A stretch of DNA of 33,511 bases, from assembly GCF_024124375.1 (NCBI RefSeq), contig NZ_JAMXRZ010000039.1, forward strand, positions 1-33,511. Reading direction: 5' to 3'. The translations under genes and the position numbers were made by a program. This document shows positions 31,642-33,511 of the stretch, one piece after another. Each line of letters starts with the position of its first letter. Position 1 is the first letter of the stretch. Below the pieces are notes generated by a model. That model made no database searches and was not told where the DNA came from. It was given only the letters and a program-made list of their open reading frames with translations. Source of the stretch: Klenkia sp. PcliD-1-E (GTDB lineage: Bacteria; Actinomycetota; Actinomycetes; Mycobacteriales; Geodermatophilaceae).

Positions 31642-32955
31642 TCAGCGCACCGTCAGCAGCATCGGTCCACGGGGCTTGGGGATGGGGACAGGCCGGATCA
31701 CCACGCCGGCCGCCGGGTCGGCGGTGACCCGCCGGCCGGCCAGCAGCCTGGCGACGATCGCCTTGACCATGACCTCGGCGACGTGGTTGCCGATGCACAG
31801 GTGCGCCCCGCCGCCGAAGGGCACGAACAGGTGGCTGTGCTGCTTGTGCTCCTCGCGGCCGGGGGCGAACCGGTCGGGGTCGAAGGCGTCGGGCCGGGTC
31901 CACCAGTCGGGGTGCCGGTGCAGCGCGAGGCTGGACACGTTGACCCCGTGCCCGGCCGGCACCCGCACGCCGGTGATCTCGACGTCGGCCAGGGCGTGCC
32001 GCGGGGAGAACGGCACCGGGGGGCTCAGCCGCAGCGCCTCCTGCATCGCCCGGGTGGTGTGCTCCAGGCGCGCGTGGTCGGCGGGGGTGACCGGGGCGCC
32101 GTCCAGGGCCCGGACCTCCTCGGCGACCCGGTCCTGCTCGGCGGGGTGCAGGGCGAGCTGCCAGAGCATGACCGCCAGCGTCGAGGTGGTGGTGTCGTGC
32201 GCGGCGAGCATGAGGAAGACCATGTGGTCGACGACGTCGTCGACGGGCAGCAGCTCGCCGTCCTCGGTGGTGGCGTGCGCCAGCCGGGAGAGCAGGTCGC
32301 CGCGCGGCTGCTCGCGCCGACGCTGCGCGACCAGGTCGCCGAAGACCCGGGTGAGCTCGGCCCGGCCCCGCAGGCCGCGGCGGTAGGTCGACCCGGGGAC
32401 GGCGACGCGCAGCGGGGTGATCGAGGCGGCGACGGCGGCCTGGAAGGCCCGGTTGACCCGCTCGGACACAGCACCCAGCGACACCCCCACGAACACCTCG
32501 GCCGCGATGTCCAGGGTCAGCCGCTTCATCAGCACGTACACGTCGACGTCGCCGGGGGGCAGCGCCTGCAGGTGCCGGTCGGTGACGTCGTGGATGGCGT
32601 CGACGTAGCCGGTCAGCGCCGCCCGGCTGAAGGCCTGCTGCATCACCCGGCGGTGCCGGTGGTGGTCGTCGAAGTCGCGCAGCATGAGCCCGTTGCGGAA
32701 CAGCGGGCCGATGGAGCTGGACCAGCCGCGCTCGCTGGAGAGCACCTTGCCCGGGTCCAGGTAGATCTCCCGGGTCGCCTGCGGGGTCAGGAAGGTGACG
32801 CCCTCCCGGCCGAGCACCCGCATGCGGAACACGTCGCCGTGTGCGCGGCGGTGCCGCTCGACGAGCCCGGCGGCGTCGTGCACGAAGGAGAGGGTGTGCC
32901 CCACCAGGGGCCAGCCCCGGTCGCCGGGGACGTGCGCCAGCAGGTCCACGGGCAT
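31642..32955 (-). CDS. Cytochrome P450
   Basis: The 437-residue protein has all P450 landmarks: [10 protein letters not shown] near 10-19, the I-helix AAHDTTTS (251-258), ExxR at Glu306-Arg309, PDAFDPDRF and the heme loop [12 protein letters not shown] with the axial Cys387. No membrane anchor is visible. The start [11 protein letters not shown] and the AAHDTTTS helix are reminiscent of CYP120/CYP26-like enzymes that oxidise retinoids, but I cannot assign the subfamily. ATG at 32955-32953 has GGAGGTGG about eight bases upstream. It leads a three-gene operon with the acyl-CoA dehydrogenase pair and may start side-chain oxidation; no ferredoxin gene accompanies it. Confidence 0.94.
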   Translation of the reverse strand: MPVDLLAHVPGDRGWPLVGHTLSFVHDAAGLVERHRRAHGDVFRMRVLGREGVTFLTPQATREIYLDPGKVLSSERGWSSSIGPLFRNGLMLRDFDDHHRHRRVMQQAFSRAALTGYVDAIHDVTDRHLQALPPGDVDVYVLMKRLTLDIAAEVFVGVSLGAVSERVNRAFQAAVAASITPLRVAVPGSTYRRGLRGRAELTRVFGDLVAQRRREQPRGDLLSRLAHATTEDGELLPVDDVVDHMVFLMLAAHDTTTSTLAVMLWQLALHPAEQDRVAEEVRALDGAPVTPADHARLEHTTRAMQEALRLSPPVPFSPRHALADVEITGVRVPAGHGVNVSSLALHRHPDWWTRPDAFDPDRFAPGREEHKQHSHLFVPFGGGAHLCIGNHVAEVMVKAIVARLLAGRRVTADPAAGVVIRPVPIPKPRGPMLLTVR

Positions 32956-32976
32956 CGTCGACCACCTCCGGCGCCG

Positions 32977-33005
32977 ACCCTAGCCACCCGGGTGACCGCC
33001 GTCAC
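32977..33005 (-). promoter_or_regulatory. Predicted promoter of the P450 operon
   Basis: On the minus strand GTGACG (33005-33000) and TAGGGT (32982-32977) are 17 bases apart, a reasonable housekeeping-type promoter. Transcription would start around 32970, only some 15 bases before the start codon. Confidence 0.45.
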
Positions 33006-33054
33006 GCACCTCGCGACGGCACAGGGACCTCCGAGGACCGTCGTGCCACCCGCC

Positions 33055-33060
33055 TAGGCT
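33055..33060 (+). promoter_or_regulatory. Possible -10 element of ctaD
   Basis: TAGGCT fits the TAnnnT -10 consensus common in actinobacteria and lies 35 bases before the ctaD start. No convincing -35 element is present at the usual spacing, so the call is tentative. Confidence 0.35.
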
Positions 33061-33095
33061 GGCCCCACGCCAGCCGACGACCTGAGGAACACCCC

Positions 33096-33511
33096 GTGAC
33101 GATCGCTCCTGCCCCGATCGTGAGCCGTCCTTCGCCGGTTCACGTGGCCGAGAAGGGTTCGCGGCTGTCGATGCTGCTGCGGACGACGGATCACAAGGTG
33201 ATCGGGTTGATGTACCTGGCCACCTCGTTCACCTGGTTCATGGTGGGCGGGTTGATGGCGATGTTGATGCGTGGTGAGTTGGCGCGTCCGGGTCTGCAGT
33301 TCTTGTCGAACGAGCAGTACAACCAGTTGTTCACCATGCACGGCACGGTGATGTTGTTGTTCTTCGCGACGCCGTTGTTCTTCGCGTTCGCGAACCTGAT
33401 CCTGCCGTTGCAGTTGGGTGCCCCGGATGTGGCGTTCCCGCGGTTGAACGCGTTCTCGTACTGGTTGTTCGCCTTCGGTGGGCTGATCTTGATCTCGGGG
33501 TTCTTCACCCC
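33096..33511 (+). CDS. ctaD: Cytochrome c oxidase subunit I, N-terminal part (cut by window edge)
   Basis: The first 138 residues are present; the gene runs off the right edge. It encodes subunit I of an aa3-type heme-copper oxidase, the terminal enzyme of aerobic respiration, which holds heme a, heme a3 and Cu[17 protein letters not shown] (30-45) and [17 protein letters not shown] (77-93) are family signatures; His82 is the expected heme a ligand. The first three membrane spans are visible. GTG at 33096 has GAGGAA about eight bases upstream. Leucine codons are unusual: TTG is used 14 times out of 22, while neighbouring genes use almost only CTG and CTC; GGT and CGT are also frequent. Confidence 0.96.
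   Translation, partial: MTIAPAPIVSRPSPVHVAEKGSRLSMLLRTTDHKVIGLMYLATSFTWFMVGGLMAMLMRGELARPGLQFLSNEQYNQLFTMHGTVMLLFFATPLFFAFANLILPLQLGAPDVAFPRLNAFSYWLFAFGGLILISGFFT

Noticed and set aside
32992-33005. Inverted repeat GTGAC-CGCC-GTCAC near the P450 promoter
   Set aside because: Five-base arms are expected often by chance in this composition, and it partly coincides with the proposed -35 element.
1-33511. CRISPR arrays, tRNAs, insertion sequences, prophage
   Set aside because: No regularly spaced repeats, no cloverleaf-like gene, no transposase or integrase and no terminal repeats were seen on either strand.

Overview
The window is very GC-rich DNA from an actinobacterium. The dense packing, frequent GTG starts, GTGA/ATGA start-stop overlaps and the N-terminus of an aa3-type cytochrome c oxidase subunit I at the right edge would suit the Geodermatophilaceae or a related order. 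That placement is inference; no rRNA or other marker gene is present. I see no tRNA, CRISPR array, insertion sequence or prophage.

Almost the whole window looks like a catabolic region for an unknown hydrophobic carboxylic acid, handled as CoA thioesters. From right to left on the minus strand, 9788-256 carries a branched-chain-amino-acid-type ABC importer (livG, livF, livH, livM, lipoprotein binding protein). A strong hairpin follows, then ligase, limonene-epoxide-hydrolase-like protein, luciferase-like monooxygenase and a second ligase. Divergent from it, 10004-14041 (+) carries a SnoaL-like protein, an SDR, a dihydrodipicolinate-reductase-like oxidoreductase and a third ligase, closed by a perfect 16-bp hairpin. 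The minus-strand run 20194-14083 holds an SCP2-type thiolase, a carotenoid oxygenase, a tandem HxlR regulator with two possible metal sites, a fourth ligase and a VOC protein. Divergent from that, 20285-24900 (+) holds a second, atypical thiolase, an SDR resembling MFE-2 hydroxyacyl-CoA dehydrogenases, a DUF1295 membrane protein and two thioesterases.

A 16-bp motif (CTCTGTYWGYTGTAGT) sits in the same orientation 30-61 bases ahead of three of these operons, which ties both divergent control regions into one probable regulon. The second region also has a perfect 18-bp palindrome. Together the genes supply import, CoA activation, oxygenation or cleavage, NAD(P)-dependent oxidation, thiolysis and thioester release. 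No crotonase- or MaoC-type hydratase is visible. The carotenoid oxygenase, epoxide-hydrolase-like protein and P450 make an apocarotenoid, terpenoid or stilbene-like substrate a reasonable guess, but only a guess.

The right part holds a small membrane protein (24935-25360); a minus-strand GH13 alpha-amylase-like enzyme with a foldable leader, a fifth ligase and a small VOC protein (28540-25357); an Ltp-repeat membrane protein behind two palindromes (29322-28630); a P450 plus a pair of acyl-CoA dehydrogenases (32955-29468); and the start of ctaD (33096 to the edge), whose leucine codon choice differs sharply from its neighbours.
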